Shown here one piece after another: positions 38,094 through 47,656 of a DNA stretch of 64,000 bases; position 1 is the stretch's first letter, and each line of letters starts with the position of its first letter. The notes under the pieces were generated by a model. That model was given only the letters and a program-made list of their open reading frames with translations, was not told the origin of the DNA and did not search any database. The translations under genes and the position numbers were made by a program. The DNA is from Billgrantia desiderata (GTDB lineage Bacteria; Pseudomonadota; Gammaproteobacteria; Pseudomonadales; Halomonadaceae), in the NCBI GenBank assembly GCA_011742915.1, contig JAAQTN010000029.1, positions 1 to 64,000 of the forward strand, in the 5' to 3' direction.

Positions 38094-39947
38094 CTAACGA
38101 CCGGGACGGGACCATTCACCTTCTTGCAACGCTGGATTCAGGACTGCCGAGATCGGCATCCAGGTAAGCTGGCCGGGGTAAGCGGGCTCGGCCACTATCG
38201 TCTGCACGCATGCCTGGACCAGATTGATCTTCTGACTCCGAGAAAGCTCGCTACCCTTCAGCGCCCCCTTGGCCAGCGCCTCGCCCAATACCGGTGATGT
38301 CAGCGTTTCGGGTGTCAGGTCGGCGATGAATTGACGCCAACGATCACTCGCCATGATCGCCTTCCAGTCTGCCCAGGACCCCTGGTATTGCTGCAACCCT
38401 GTATGCCATGCCAACTGGCGAACGTACCACAAGGCGCTTAGGGGCAGGTTTCCCCACCAGGGGAGATAGGGCAGACGCCCATCGGCATGCAGCACGAACC
38501 GGGTCGGCTTCAAGTAGCACTGGAAGGCCTTCAGGAACAGCCGCCGATTCAGCTTCCAGGCGGTCGGCGAGGCAGCACTGACCTTGACCGCCTCCTTGCA
38601 GGTAAACATCTCATAGCTGCGGAACAGTCGCCGGTTGCTGTAGAGATTGGAGATCGCACTGCGCATGGTCATCGGCCACAGCGTGAACCACTCATGGGCG
38701 CTTCGGGGTCGCATCTCACGGACCGCCTCGAAGTGCATGCGACGGCGCTGCGTCACTTCATCCAACAGGCACTTTGGGAAGAGCCCGCTCTTGACCTCCT
38801 GGGTACGTGTCTCCCCGGGAAAGCTGATCTGGGGGAGGAACTTGATGAGTTTCGACCCAGGCATCCGCCGAGCGTAGGGCGCCTTGATCAGCGCGTCGGC
38901 GAGATAGCCGCCGAACACCCCTTCGTAGGACGACAGCTCGCACTGGCGGTGGAACCCTAGCGTATGGGCATGGATGTACTGGTGGCCGCTGCCCACCAGC
39001 CGCGCCGCTTGCGACAGTATGTCCAGGTAATGCAGTGGCTCGCGATATTGCGGCCGGAAACTGGCTCCTGAGACCTTCGCCACCTTGCCGGCAATCTTCT
39101 CCTCGCGGGTGGGACCATTGAGGAATACGAAGGCATCCTGTTCCAGGCGTTGGGGTAGCATCGACGCGACCACCCGAGAATCCTCCCCACCGCTCAGGAA
39201 TTGGGCCACACGCTGCATCGGCTCGCAGACCCTGGTCAGGTAGCCCTCCACCCCTTGCCGCAGGGTATCGGCAGCCTCGCACAGCGTCCGAAACTCCCGT
39301 GACTCGAGGGGCACCCAGTAAGGATGTCGCGGGAAAGCATAGACACCGCCATTGTGGAGCTGAAACTCATGCTCGGTGGCCGGCTGACACTGCAGCATGC
39401 CGCGGTAGAGTGTGTAGGGATAGGTCACGACATGGTGCAGGATGAAGTCGACAAGGGAAGCCTCGTCGCGTTCCTCTCCCAACCCGCAGATTCGTGCCAA
39501 GGCGTCGGGATGAGTCCCCAAAGCGAGTCGGCTTTCCCGCCGGTAGCGATAGACCGGCAGGAACATCATCAGGTCGGTGATACAGATGATCCGTGAGGCA
39601 AGCTTGTCGACGATGATAATGGCGAAGGGACCGCTGAGGTCCTCTGCCCAATCTGCCTCCCCCGACTGCCAACGCTCGAGGATGGCCCGGCTACCTGCCT
39701 GGTCGTCGTCACCGACAAGAAAGCGATTGTCATGGAAATAGAGCACCGGCGCCCCGATGACGACACACAGATGCGACTGTGTATCGACGGGAGCAAAGCC
39801 ATTATAGGGGGAGGCAGTAACTGCCAGGGTGCCCCATTCGCCATGAAATTCGGTAACCGGTGGCGGATCCTCCAGGTAGATCGACTGCAATGCCCGGGAT
39901 GAAAAACTCGGTGCCAGATAACTGGAACTGAACAAGAAGTCACTCAT
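38094..39947 (-). CDS. Asparagine-synthase-like protein
   Basis: A 617-residue homologue of the C-terminal AsnB synthetase domain, with SGGEDS (252-257) matching the SGGxDS ATP-pyrophosphatase motif. The N-terminal ~200 residues look like the glutaminase domain (LSGPFAIIIVDK, DLMMFLPVYRYR) but lack a Met-Cys start: the protein begins MSDFLFSSSY, so no glutaminase nucleophile. The start at 39947 has GAGG six bases upstream; the frame opens at 40010. It precedes an SGNH acyltransferase and ugd, so amidation of a sugar acid or another surface-polymer group is a reasonable guess. It is not obviously part of the lasso system, as no precursor or recognition protein lies nearby. Confidence 0.72.
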   Translation of the reverse strand: MSDFLFSSSYLAPSFSSRALQSIYLEDPPPVTEFHGEWGTLAVTASPYNGFAPVDTQSHLCVVIGAPVLYFHDNRFLVGDDDQAGSRAILERWQSGEADWAEDLSGPFAIIIVDKLASRIICITDLMMFLPVYRYRRESRLALGTHPDALARICGLGEERDEASLVDFILHHVVTYPYTLYRGMLQCQPATEHEFQLHNGGVYAFPRHPYWVPLESREFRTLCEAADTLRQGVEGYLTRVCEPMQRVAQFLSGGEDSRVVASMLPQRLEQDAFVFLNGPTREEKIAGKVAKVSGASFRPQYREPLHYLDILSQAARLVGSGHQYIHAHTLGFHRQCELSSYEGVFGGYLADALIKAPYARRMPGSKLIKFLPQISFPGETRTQEVKSGLFPKCLLDEVTQRRRMHFEAVREMRPRSAHEWFTLWPMTMRSAISNLYSNRRLFRSYEMFTCKEAVKVSAASPTAWKLNRRLFLKAFQCYLKPTRFVLHADGRLPYLPWWGNLPLSALWYVRQLAWHTGLQQYQGSWADWKAIMASDRWRQFIADLTPETLTSPVLGEALAKGALKGSELSRSQKINLVQACVQTIVAEPAYPGQLTWMPISAVLNPALQEGEWSRPGR

Positions 39948-40139
39948 ATGCTGCCTCGCAACTGTGGCTCTGAGTGGCCCTTCCTGTCCCTGCTTGATCA
40001 TTAGAGTCATTAAGTAACGCGAAGTCTATCTATCCTTGTCATGAAATTCTTGTGTGGATGGAATGACGAAATTCACCATATCGAGCACCAGGAGGAGGGT
40101 TTACGACCAGGGCCTGGACCAGTGCCGATCGAGATGATG

Positions 40140-42131
40140 TCAGCCATCATGGGCTGACAGGGGCATGCTCCGCCCTGGCCCAGTGAAGGCTTGCCTGAGG
40201 GCGGGGATGAGGACTCGGCTGGCCGACTCGCTGAGATGATCGTCGTCATAATAGACGGGCTGTCCCTCGATATCCCCCCAGCAGCGGCCCCCTCGACACA
40301 GATAAGGCAGGGGATCGATGATGTTGACACCGCAGGCCCTGACCGCCCGGTCCTGGATCTCCAGGGCAAGCCTGTGGCGTTCCCGGTACTCGGCTTCGGT
40401 GACAGAGACTCGTTGCACCTCACCGGAGAAAACCAGCGAACGGGCCATATAGAGAGGCACATCCTTCTTCAGCTCCGGGATGGGCCGAAACATGAAGACC
40501 TCGCGATGCTGGGCAAAAGCGCAGGCAGTCGTCAAGAATCCACTGGCCATCTCCTCCAGATATTCATGGCTCCTCGTCGAATACGGTCCACTAAGGTAAT
40601 GGTTGGGATAGGCCAGCTCCTCGGCTGCATAAGGCTCGTTGGGACCAACAAGGTAAGCGGTAACCCGATTGACGATGAACAGAGGGGCGTCCCTGTCCAA
40701 TGTCCGACTCGCTTCCAGAGCATAGTTCACAAAGTTGCCGCAATGGGCGAGAGAAGCCTTGTCACTCTTCACCCCGGCGATGGTCGGGCAGCTGGCCAGG
40801 GTCCAGTCAAGTACGTGCAGACGTTCATCCCCCATGGCTTGTTGTACGGAGCGGATGACCGCCGCGGCATGGCTGTCGCCGATGACGATGGCTCCCAGGG
40901 TCCCGCCGCCATAGGTACATTCAGGCACCGGCGTCGAGCCGGCGACATGGCACTCGTCCCTTCTGGGATTGCGGTTGTGGGATTCCGCCGCCAGTAGAAC
41001 GGCCTGCTCCGATAGCCTCCCGGGCAGACCATCGTTCAGATGGCCATACAACCCCGATAATAGAAACACACCCGTTCCGACAAAACACATGGCGAAGAGC
41101 CGTCGCCTAGTGCTTGCCAGGGCCACCTGCCCCCTCCTGAATGGGTTCTCCACATAGCGCCAGGTCAGGTACGCCAGTCCCATCGATGCCACGCAGAGCA
41201 GCCCCATGATCTGCCAGGACGGAGTCTCCAGACTGCGGATCCTGGCGAAGGCCAGCAGCGGCTGATGCCACAGATAGGCGCTGAAGCTGATCAGCCCGAT
41301 GCCCACCATAAGCCGCTGGGAGAGCAGGCGTCCGACCAGCGTAGCGGGAGAACCGAACAGGATGACCAGTGCGGTGCCAACCACCGGGATCAGCGCGTAC
41401 AGCGAGGGAAAGGGTGTGACTTTATCGTAGGCGAAGGTCGCATAAAGGATCAGCCCAAGCCCAAGGCTGGCCAAGGGCGCGCTGGAAGGCTGCGGGCGAC
41501 CACTCAACCACAGGGCGCACAAGGCGCCGAAGCCAAGCTCCCAGGCCCGGAAAGGCAAGAGATAGAAGTTGGCGGAAGGCTGGTGACGCCACCCCCACTC
41601 CGAGAGTAGCAGGCTGAGGGACATGATGAGGAGGAGCGACATCAGGACAGGTTGTCGGCCGAAGCGCCACACGAAGAGCAGCAGCAGCGGAAAGAACAGG
41701 TAGAATTGCTCTTCCACCGCCAGACTCCAGGTATGCAGCAGAGGATTCTCTTCGGCGGCCGGGGCGAAGTATCCCGACTTGCGCCAGAACAGGATGTTCG
41801 AGGCGAAGAAGCTGATCGCGACGAGCGCCTGGGAGAAATCCTTGAACTGCTGTGGCAGCATCCACAGCCAGGCGAAGGGGATGCAGCACAGCATCACGAA
41901 GAACAGCGCGGGGAGAATGCGCCGTGCACGACGCTCGTAGAACCTGACAATGGAGAAGTTCTGCGCCTCCAGATCCTCGATGAGGATGGTGGTGATCAGG
42001 TAGCCGCTGATCACGAAGAAGACATCGACCCCGACATAGCCTCCGGCGAACCACGAAAACCCGGCATGGAAGAGGATAACCGGAAGCACCGCTATCGCCC
42101 TGAGCCCATCGATCTCCCTGCGATGTTTCAT
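40140..42131 (-). CDS. OafA/YrhL-type acyltransferase with SGNH domain
   Basis: A polysaccharide O-acetyltransferase of about 663 residues. The N-terminal acyltransferase-3 membrane domain begins MKHRREIDGLRAIAVLPVI and contains HAGFSWFAGGYVGVDVFFVI with the family's conserved His; about ten membrane helices follow to near residue 360. The C-terminal periplasmic SGNH domain has the nucleophile motif IVIGDSHAAAV and the DDDHLSESAS block supplying Asp and His. ATG 42131 is the family start; a GTG at 42149 is possible. Genes of this kind acetylate O-antigen or exopolysaccharide. Confidence 0.9.
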   Translation of the reverse strand: MKHRREIDGLRAIAVLPVILFHAGFSWFAGGYVGVDVFFVISGYLITTILIEDLEAQNFSIVRFYERRARRILPALFFVMLCCIPFAWLWMLPQQFKDFSQALVAISFFASNILFWRKSGYFAPAAEENPLLHTWSLAVEEQFYLFFPLLLLFVWRFGRQPVLMSLLLIMSLSLLLSEWGWRHQPSANFYLLPFRAWELGFGALCALWLSGRPQPSSAPLASLGLGLILYATFAYDKVTPFPSLYALIPVVGTALVILFGSPATLVGRLLSQRLMVGIGLISFSAYLWHQPLLAFARIRSLETPSWQIMGLLCVASMGLAYLTWRYVENPFRRGQVALASTRRRLFAMCFVGTGVFLLSGLYGHLNDGLPGRLSEQAVLLAAESHNRNPRRDECHVAGSTPVPECTYGGGTLGAIVIGDSHAAAVIRSVQQAMGDERLHVLDWTLASCPTIAGVKSDKASLAHCGNFVNYALEASRTLDRDAPLFIVNRVTAYLVGPNEPYAAEELAYPNHYLSGPYSTRSHEYLEEMASGFLTTACAFAQHREVFMFRPIPELKKDVPLYMARSLVFSGEVQRVSVTEAEYRERHRLALEIQDRAVRACGVNIIDPLPYLCRGGRCWGDIEGQPVYYDDDHLSESASRVLIPALRQAFTGPGRSMPLSAHDG

Positions 42132-42184
42132 GGCTGTGCCGTCTCCCACCTTCTATGGCACGCAGCCAGGGCCGGCATGCTGGA

Positions 42185-43531
42185 CTAGCCCTGAGACGCC
42201 TTCAGGGAATCACCGCGCCCCACGGCGAAGTAACGCAGCCCGGCGCGCTTCACCGCCCGGGGATTAAAGAGGTTGCGACCGTCGACGATCACCGGCTTCG
42301 ACAGGTTCGCCTTCAGCCATTCGAAGTCCACCGTCCGGAACTCTTTCCACTCGGTGCAGATCACCAGCGCATCGGCCCCCTTAACCGCCTGGATGCGGTC
42401 CGCCACCAGCATCAGATCGTCACGCTCACCGTAGATCCGCCGGCACTCCTTCATCGCCTGGGGATCGAAGGCCTGGACCCGGCCGCCGGACTTCCAAACC
42501 GCCTCCATCAGGGTACGGCTGGGCGCATCGCGCATGTCATCGGTCTCGGGCTTGAACGCAAGGCCCCACAGGGCGATGGTCTTGCCCTCCAGCTCCCCGT
42601 CGAAGGCCACGCATAGCTTTTGGAACAGACTCTGCTTCTGGCGCCGGTTCACCGCCTCCACGGCGTTTAGCAACTCGGTCGGGTAATCCACCTCCGCCGC
42701 GGAGCGTGCCAGGGCCTGGACATCCTTGGGAAAACAGGAGCCACCGTAGCCACAACCCGGGTAGATGAACTGATAGCCGATGCGCGGATCGCTGCCGATA
42801 CCGACTCGCACCTGCTCCACGTCAGCTCCCAGGCGCTCGGCCAGGTTGGCCATCTCGTTCATGAAGCTGATCTTGGTGGCCAGCATGGCATTGGCGGCGT
42901 ACTTGGTCAGCTCGGCGGAGCGCACGTCCATGAACATCAGCTTGTCATGGAGGCGGCTGTAGGGAGCGTAGCATTCTCGCATCAGCTCCTTGACTCGCTC
43001 CGCATCGGTCCCCACCACGATACGCGCTCCGCTGGTGAAATCCTCGATGGCCGCGCCTTCCTTGAGGAACTCGGGATTGGCACAGACATCGAAGTCGATG
43101 GCCTCGCCCCGGGCCGCCAGCTTATTGGCGACGGTGGTGCGCACCCGGTCGGCCGTCCCCACCGGCACGGTGGACTTGTCAACCACCACCTTGTACTCCC
43201 GCATGTGTCGGCCGATGGTTTCGGCCACCGCCAACACGTACTGCAGATCGGCACTGCCATCCTCGTCCGACGGCGTACCCACGGCGATGAACTGCAGGGT
43301 GGCGAACGCTACTCCCTCGGCCGGGTCGGTGGTGAAACGCAGCCGACCTGAGGCCAGGTTGCGCTTCACCATCTCTTCCAGGCCGGGCTCATAGATAGTG
43401 ACCTCGCCGTCTCGCAGCCGGGCGATCTTGTCCACGTCCACGTCCACGCACATCACGTCGTGCCCCACGTCCGCCAGGCAGGTCCCGGTTACCAGCCCGA
43501 CATATCCGGTACCAAAGATCGTGACCTTCAT
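42185..43531 (-). CDS. ugd: UDP-glucose 6-dehydrogenase
   Basis: Two-step NAD-dependent oxidation of UDP-glucose to UDP-glucuronate for surface polysaccharides. The 448-residue protein has the Rossmann start [19 protein letters not shown] and the catalytic cysteine in [16 protein letters not shown] (near C261). The C-terminal block [18 protein letters not shown] is typical. The frame runs upstream to 43777, but ATG 43531 has AGGAGG just upstream and fits the family. Likely the first gene of a minus-strand unit with the acyltransferase and asparagine-synthase-like genes. Confidence 0.95.
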   Translation of the reverse strand: MKVTIFGTGYVGLVTGTCLADVGHDVMCVDVDVDKIARLRDGEVTIYEPGLEEMVKRNLASGRLRFTTDPAEGVAFATLQFIAVGTPSDEDGSADLQYVLAVAETIGRHMREYKVVVDKSTVPVGTADRVRTTVANKLAARGEAIDFDVCANPEFLKEGAAIEDFTSGARIVVGTDAERVKELMRECYAPYSRLHDKLMFMDVRSAELTKYAANAMLATKISFMNEMANLAERLGADVEQVRVGIGSDPRIGYQFIYPGCGYGGSCFPKDVQALARSAAEVDYPTELLNAVEAVNRRQKQSLFQKLCVAFDGELEGKTIALWGLAFKPETDDMRDAPSRTLMEAVWKSGGRVQAFDPQAMKECRRIYGERDDLMLVADRIQAVKGADALVICTEWKEFRTVDFEWLKANLSKPVIVDGRNLFNPRAVKRAGLRYFAVGRGDSLKASQG

Positions 43532-43898
43532 GCATACCTCCTGTCCGTCCTGATGGCGCTTGTTTCTAATATGGCGTGAACAAATGTGTATCAGTAACAC
43601 CCAGCATGCCACAGTCAGGCCCAGGCAACCGCTCAATCCTCTCGCGTCACGAAGCATGGATTGTGTCAGTCCGAAATTGACGAATGCGGAGCAAATCATT
43701 GGCCCGAGAGGGCTAGAATTCTGGTCTGGGCGTCGCGGCTTTCGCGCAAGTGGCAGGCGAACAAACCATATCGGCAAGATCCGGACACCTGCCGTCCTCG
43801 TGATGAAGCATATGGTGATGGCTGGCTAAAATAGTGCCCGCAGAGGAAGGGTATTTCTCAGGAGCTGGCAAGGATCGAGTCGCGGGTCCTGGCGTGAC
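43532..43898. other. Intergenic region upstream of ugd
   Basis: A 367-bp AT-richer gap between ugd and the ElyC/YdcF gene. A plus-strand frame (43560-43829) lacks a ribosome site and shows no family motifs, so I do not call it. The region probably carries the ugd promoter, but I cannot assign hexamers with confidence. Confidence 0.4.
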
Positions 43899-44663
43899 TC
43901 AGTACTCCAGACTCACCGCCAGTTGGCCCAGTAATTCATGAAGCGCCCGCTCGGTCTTGTGCAGATGCGTCGCAGAGGGCACCCAATAACCGAGGCTCCC
44001 TCGTTCCTGACGCATGGCCAGGAAGTGGGTCGGGGCGGCCACGGGCATCAGCCCGGCACGCTGGAAGTGATGCATCGCCCGTGGCATGTGCGAGGCCGAG
44101 GTAACCAGTACCACTTGCGCCCCCTCCCCCAGCACCTCACGCACGGACCGTGCCTCGAGGCCGGTGTCGGTCGGCGTATCCAGTACCCGCAGCCGGTCCT
44201 CCGCCACCCCCAGCTCACGTGCGGCCTGGGCATAGCCTTGGGCCACCGGCGGCACACCGGGGCGTCGACTCGCCCCGGTGACCACCAGCGGCAACGACGG
44301 CCGCTGGTGCCATAGCCGCACCCCTTCCATCAGGCGTATGGCCGAACTTTCTCCCAGCCGGCCGGTGCTCGTCCAGGGCATCTCACCCGCCCAGCCTCCA
44401 CCCAGCACCACGATACCCGACACGTCCTCGTCTTCCGGCAATTCAGGCATGGCGGGATAGCGTGCCTCCAGTGGCGCGAGCAACCGATCGGCCAACGGCG
44501 CCCAGCTGGACAGCCACAGCACCGCCAGGGCCGCGACGACAGCCCCGAACCCCAGACGACGACGCCCCCACCAGGCCGCCAATAGACCCAGCGCAAGCAG
44601 TCCCAGGACAACCGGCAGGGGCATCAGTAACTGGGCAACCAGTGCCTTCAATAAGTCATACAT
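43899..44663 (-). CDS. ElyC/SanA/YdcF family membrane protein
   Basis: A 254-residue DUF218-type protein. Two N-terminal transmembrane helices (about 10-28 and 35-53) lead to a periplasmic domain with the family pattern DVSGIVVLGGGWAG, SLPLVVTGASRRPG and LVTSASHMPRAMHHFQRAG. E. coli ElyC, of this family, affects undecaprenyl-phosphate-dependent envelope steps, which fits a place beside polysaccharide genes. No catalytic reaction is established. The start MYDLLKALVAQLLMPLP is typical of the family. Confidence 0.85.
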   Translation of the reverse strand: MYDLLKALVAQLLMPLPVVLGLLALGLLAAWWGRRRLGFGAVVAALAVLWLSSWAPLADRLLAPLEARYPAMPELPEDEDVSGIVVLGGGWAGEMPWTSTGRLGESSAIRLMEGVRLWHQRPSLPLVVTGASRRPGVPPVAQGYAQAARELGVAEDRLRVLDTPTDTGLEARSVREVLGEGAQVVLVTSASHMPRAMHHFQRAGLMPVAAPTHFLAMRQERGSLGYWVPSATHLHKTERALHELLGQLAVSLEY

Positions 44664-44698
44664 GAGGTAGAAAGACGGTTGAGACTCCGCTAAAGGAT

Positions 44699-45139
44699 TC
44701 AGTCAAGTTTGCCTACCCAGCTGTCGGCGGCCTCGGTCAGCAACCGGTGGACCTGCCGGAAGGCTTCCTCGCTCTTGCGGAAGGGATCGGGAATCTCGCA
44801 GCCCTGTCCTCTCTCGAGCCAACGACCGAAGAGCATCGTCTTGCCCCGCACCGCCGGGGCCATCTGCCCCACGGCCAGGCGCTGGCCGTCGGACATCACC
44901 AGTACCAGGTCAGCGTCCTGCAGGATCTCAACAGTGACCTGTCGAGCCACGTGTTCGCTGACATCAAGGCCGTCGGCCTCTGCCAGGGCACGCGCCTTGG
45001 GCTCCACGCCCTGGCCCTCCATGGCGCCGAGCCCCGCGCTCTCGATCCGCTTGTCGGGCAGGCGAGCCGCCAGCATGGCAGCGGCCACCGGACTGCGACA
45101 GATATTGCCGGTGCACAGCACCAATATGCGTTCGAACAT
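44699..45139 (-). CDS. wzb: Low-molecular-weight protein-tyrosine-phosphatase (Wzb/Etp-like)
   Basis: A 146-residue phosphatase with the P-loop CTGNICRSP (C9 to P17; Cys9 nucleophile, Arg15) and the catalytic aspartate in EIPDPF. In capsule and exopolysaccharide systems Wzb dephosphorylates the C-terminal tyrosines of Wzc. A Wzc with a tyrosine cluster is encoded 12-14 kb away in this window, so that pairing is likely. It is transcribed away from the dehydratase gene with a 360-bp gap between them. Confidence 0.85.
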   Translation of the reverse strand: MFERILVLCTGNICRSPVAAAMLAARLPDKRIESAGLGAMEGQGVEPKARALAEADGLDVSEHVARQVTVEILQDADLVLVMSDGQRLAVGQMAPAVRGKTMLFGRWLERGQGCEIPDPFRKSEEAFRQVHRLLTEAADSWVGKLD

Positions 45140-45499
45140 GATGACTGATTCGTTGATATGCCGGATGACTACCCTCGAAGATACCCGAGCCTTAGACGCT
45201 TGTCTCCTAGCGCTGCCCGACGAGAGGCCTGGACCGGCTCGGATGACGGCAGCACGAGGCAGCAGTCCTCTAGCTGCGATGGCATGCCCCCTCCCCTTCG
45301 CTCGACTCAGTGTATGAGATTTTTCCCGATTATCGGCACGAGCATTCCTCTTCCTTCATCACGTTTTTTGGCTAGCCATTTTCGTGACACAGGTCAGACT
45401 TCTTCGTCACTTTCGTTCAGGAAAACCATCTGGGACGGAAGTGAAACCAAACGTATTCTTTGCAACATTACTTGACAAACCGACGGCGAGGCATCCTGC
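45140..45499. other. Divergent promoter region between wzb and the dehydratase gene
   Basis: 360 bp, AT-richer than the flanks. No supported gene: a plus-strand frame at 45158-45475 has no motif or ribosome site. A TTGACA at 45474-45479 lies too near the 45500 start to be its -35 with normal spacing. No ops/JUMPstart GGCGGTAGC was seen. Confidence 0.4.
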
Positions 45500-47512
45500 A
45501 TGTTGGCACTGCTCAAGAGCTTGTTCCGCTTGCCCCGGTGGCAGAAACGCCTGATTCAACTGTTCGTGGATGCCGTGCTGCTAACGGCCAGCTTTTTTCT
45601 GGCCCAGTGGCTGCGCCTGGAGAGCTGGGCCCCCCTGACCTCGATGGCCACCTGGTCACTATGGCTGGCCGTGTTACCGATCAGCCTGGGTATCTTCGTA
45701 CGCCTGGGGTTCTACCGCAGCGTAGTCCGCTACGTGAACGTCCGTGCCCTGCAATCGCTGGTCATCGGTATAGCCTCCTCTGCAGGCTTGCTGCTGCTGG
45801 GTGCGGCTCAATTCTCGGTTTTCCTGCCTCGCTCGACCTGCCTAATCTACGCCATGCTGGCGATATTCAGCGTAGGCGGGGTGCGGTTCATGCTGCGCGC
45901 GATGCACATGCACAGTCAGATGCGCTACAAGACCCGGGTGATCGTGTACGGAGCCGGTTCGGCGGGCGCCCAACTGGTGCGCTCGCTGGACCAGGGCTCG
46001 GAGTACATCCCGGTCGCCTTCATCGATGACTGGCGTGGCATGGACGGTACCTTCGTGGAGGGGCTGAAAGTATACGGGCCCGACGCCCTGCCCCGGCTGG
46101 TAATGAATTACGGGGTCAACCGCATCCTGCTGGCCATTCCCAGCGCCACGCGGGCCCGCCGCCAGGCAATCCTGCGGATGTTGAAGCCATTGCAGATCCC
46201 GGTGCAGACCCTGCCAAGTATCGAGGACGTCATCGACGGTCGGGCGCAGCTCAACGAGATCCGGGACGTCACCGTGGAAGACCTGCTGGGACGTGACCCT
46301 GTCCCGCCCAACCAGGCGCTGATGGATGCCAACATCCGCGGCAAGGTGGTAATGGTGACCGGCGCCGGCGGCTCCATCGGGTCTGAGCTGTGCCGTCAGG
46401 TGCTGCAGCAAGGTCCAACTCGTCTGCTGCTCTACGAGATCAACGAATATTCGCTCTATACCATCGAGCATGAATTACAGCAGCGGATCGAGGAGCAGCG
46501 CCTGGCCGTGTCTGTGAAGGCGCTGTTAGGCTCGGTACAGGATCGCGAACGCCTCGACAGTGTGATGCGAGTGTTCGGGGTGGACACCATCTACCACGCC
46601 GCCGCCTACAAGCACGTGCCCCTGGTGGAATACAACAGTATCCCGGGCATCCTCAACAACGTCTTTGGCACGCTAGCCACCGCTCAGGCAGCGATCGATG
46701 GCGGGGTGGAAACCTTCGTACTGGTCTCGACCGACAAGGCGGTTCGGCCAACCAATGTGATGGGCACCACCAAGCGACTGGCCGAACTCTGCTGCCAGGC
46801 CCTGGCCGAGCAACAATCCACCACCCGCTTCACCATGGTGCGATTCGGTAACGTACTGGGCTCCTCCGGCTCGGTAGTGCCACTGTTCCACGCCCAGATC
46901 GCTCGTGGTGGCCCCGTGACGGTGACCCATTCGGAGGTCACCCGCTATTTCATGACCATTCCCGAAGCCGCGCAGCTCGTTATCCAGGCGGGGGCCATGG
47001 GCACCGGTGGCGATGTCTTCGTGCTGGACATGGGCGCGCCGGTGAAGATCGCCGACCTAGCCGCCGAAATGATCCGCCTTTCGGGCCTGGAAGTGCGCCA
47101 GAAGGAGAATCCCCAAGGGGACATCGAGATCCGCTTCACCGGCCTGCGTCCGGGGGAGAAGCTCTACGAGGAGCTGCTGATCGGCAAGAACGTAGTCGAC
47201 ACGGAGCATCCTCGCATCATGTCCGCCAAGGAAACCTACTGGCCATGGGCACGGCTGGAGGCCTATCTGCAGCGCCTTCAACAGGCGCTGCAGATGCGTC
47301 AGCACAAGCAAATCCGCCAATTGTTGCTGGAAGCCCCCACGGACTATGCGCCACAGGGCGACATCGTCGACCTGGAGTGGCTCGAGGCTCCAGCCACCAC
47401 CCGGCCCAAGGCCCCGATTGCCTCCCACTATTTCCCTCCACAGGCCACTCGGGACGACGCTTTGCAGGGCTCCGACCCATCCACCAACACCTTCGTCAAT
47501 AGGTCAGCCTGA
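45500..47512 (+). CDS. Membrane-bound UDP-sugar 4,6-dehydratase (WbpM/PglF/CapD type)
   Basis: A 670-residue nucleoside-diphosphate-sugar dehydratase. Four N-terminal transmembrane helices (within residues 10-125) precede a CoA-binding-like domain (RVIVYGAGSAGAQLV) and the catalytic extended SDR domain: VTGAGGSIGSELCRQVLQ near residue 285, HAAAYKHVPLVE, and STDKAVRPTNVMGTTKR where the catalytic Met-Lys pair replaces Tyr. Such enzymes turn UDP-GlcNAc into the 4-keto-6-deoxy sugar that begins bacillosamine or FucNAc/QuiNAc synthesis. It is the only plus-strand gene of the polysaccharide block and faces the PglD-type gene. Confidence 0.9.
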   Translation: MLALLKSLFRLPRWQKRLIQLFVDAVLLTASFFLAQWLRLESWAPLTSMATWSLWLAVLPISLGIFVRLGFYRSVVRYVNVRALQSLVIGIASSAGLLLLGAAQFSVFLPRSTCLIYAMLAIFSVGGVRFMLRAMHMHSQMRYKTRVIVYGAGSAGAQLVRSLDQGSEYIPVAFIDDWRGMDGTFVEGLKVYGPDALPRLVMNYGVNRILLAIPSATRARRQAILRMLKPLQIPVQTLPSIEDVIDGRAQLNEIRDVTVEDLLGRDPVPPNQALMDANIRGKVVMVTGAGGSIGSELCRQVLQQGPTRLLLYEINEYSLYTIEHELQQRIEEQRLAVSVKALLGSVQDRERLDSVMRVFGVDTIYHAAAYKHVPLVEYNSIPGILNNVFGTLATAQAAIDGGVETFVLVSTDKAVRPTNVMGTTKRLAELCCQALAEQQSTTRFTMVRFGNVLGSSGSVVPLFHAQIARGGPVTVTHSEVTRYFMTIPEAAQLVIQAGAMGTGGDVFVLDMGAPVKIADLAAEMIRLSGLEVRQKENPQGDIEIRFTGLRPGEKLYEELLIGKNVVDTEHPRIMSAKETYWPWARLEAYLQRLQQALQMRQHKQIRQLLLEAPTDYAPQGDIVDLEWLEAPATTRPKAPIASHYFPPQATRDDALQGSDPSTNTFVNRSA

Positions 47513-47656
47513 TGTCAGTGCCAGGATCGACGTCAAGGACTGCGGGGGGAATTGATGCCGCCATGGATGGCGGTAGCCCCCACCTATCTCGTCCATCAAG
47601 GATTGAAACCAAGACCGATTTCGGTGATACCGGGACGGGCCCCCCCAGGAGCATCA

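Noticed and set aside
38083..38105. CCCGGTC/GACCGGG hairpin at the convergent DUF488 and asparagine-synthase-like ends as a bidirectional terminator
   Set aside because: The stem is good, but there is no T-run on either side and it overlaps the coding end of the minus-strand gene, so I mention it only under the DUF488 gene.
38094..39947. Second lasso cyclase
   Set aside because: No precursor, recognition protein or protease nearby; the gene sits with ugd and an acyltransferase, so a glycan role is more likely.
43560..43829. 89-codon plus-strand frame upstream of ugd
   Set aside because: No ribosome binding site, no recognisable motif, and it lies in the expected ugd promoter region.
45158..45475. 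105-codon plus-strand frame before the dehydratase gene
   Set aside because: No ribosome site or motif; low-complexity Ser/Pro/Arg content typical of non-coding sequence read in frame.
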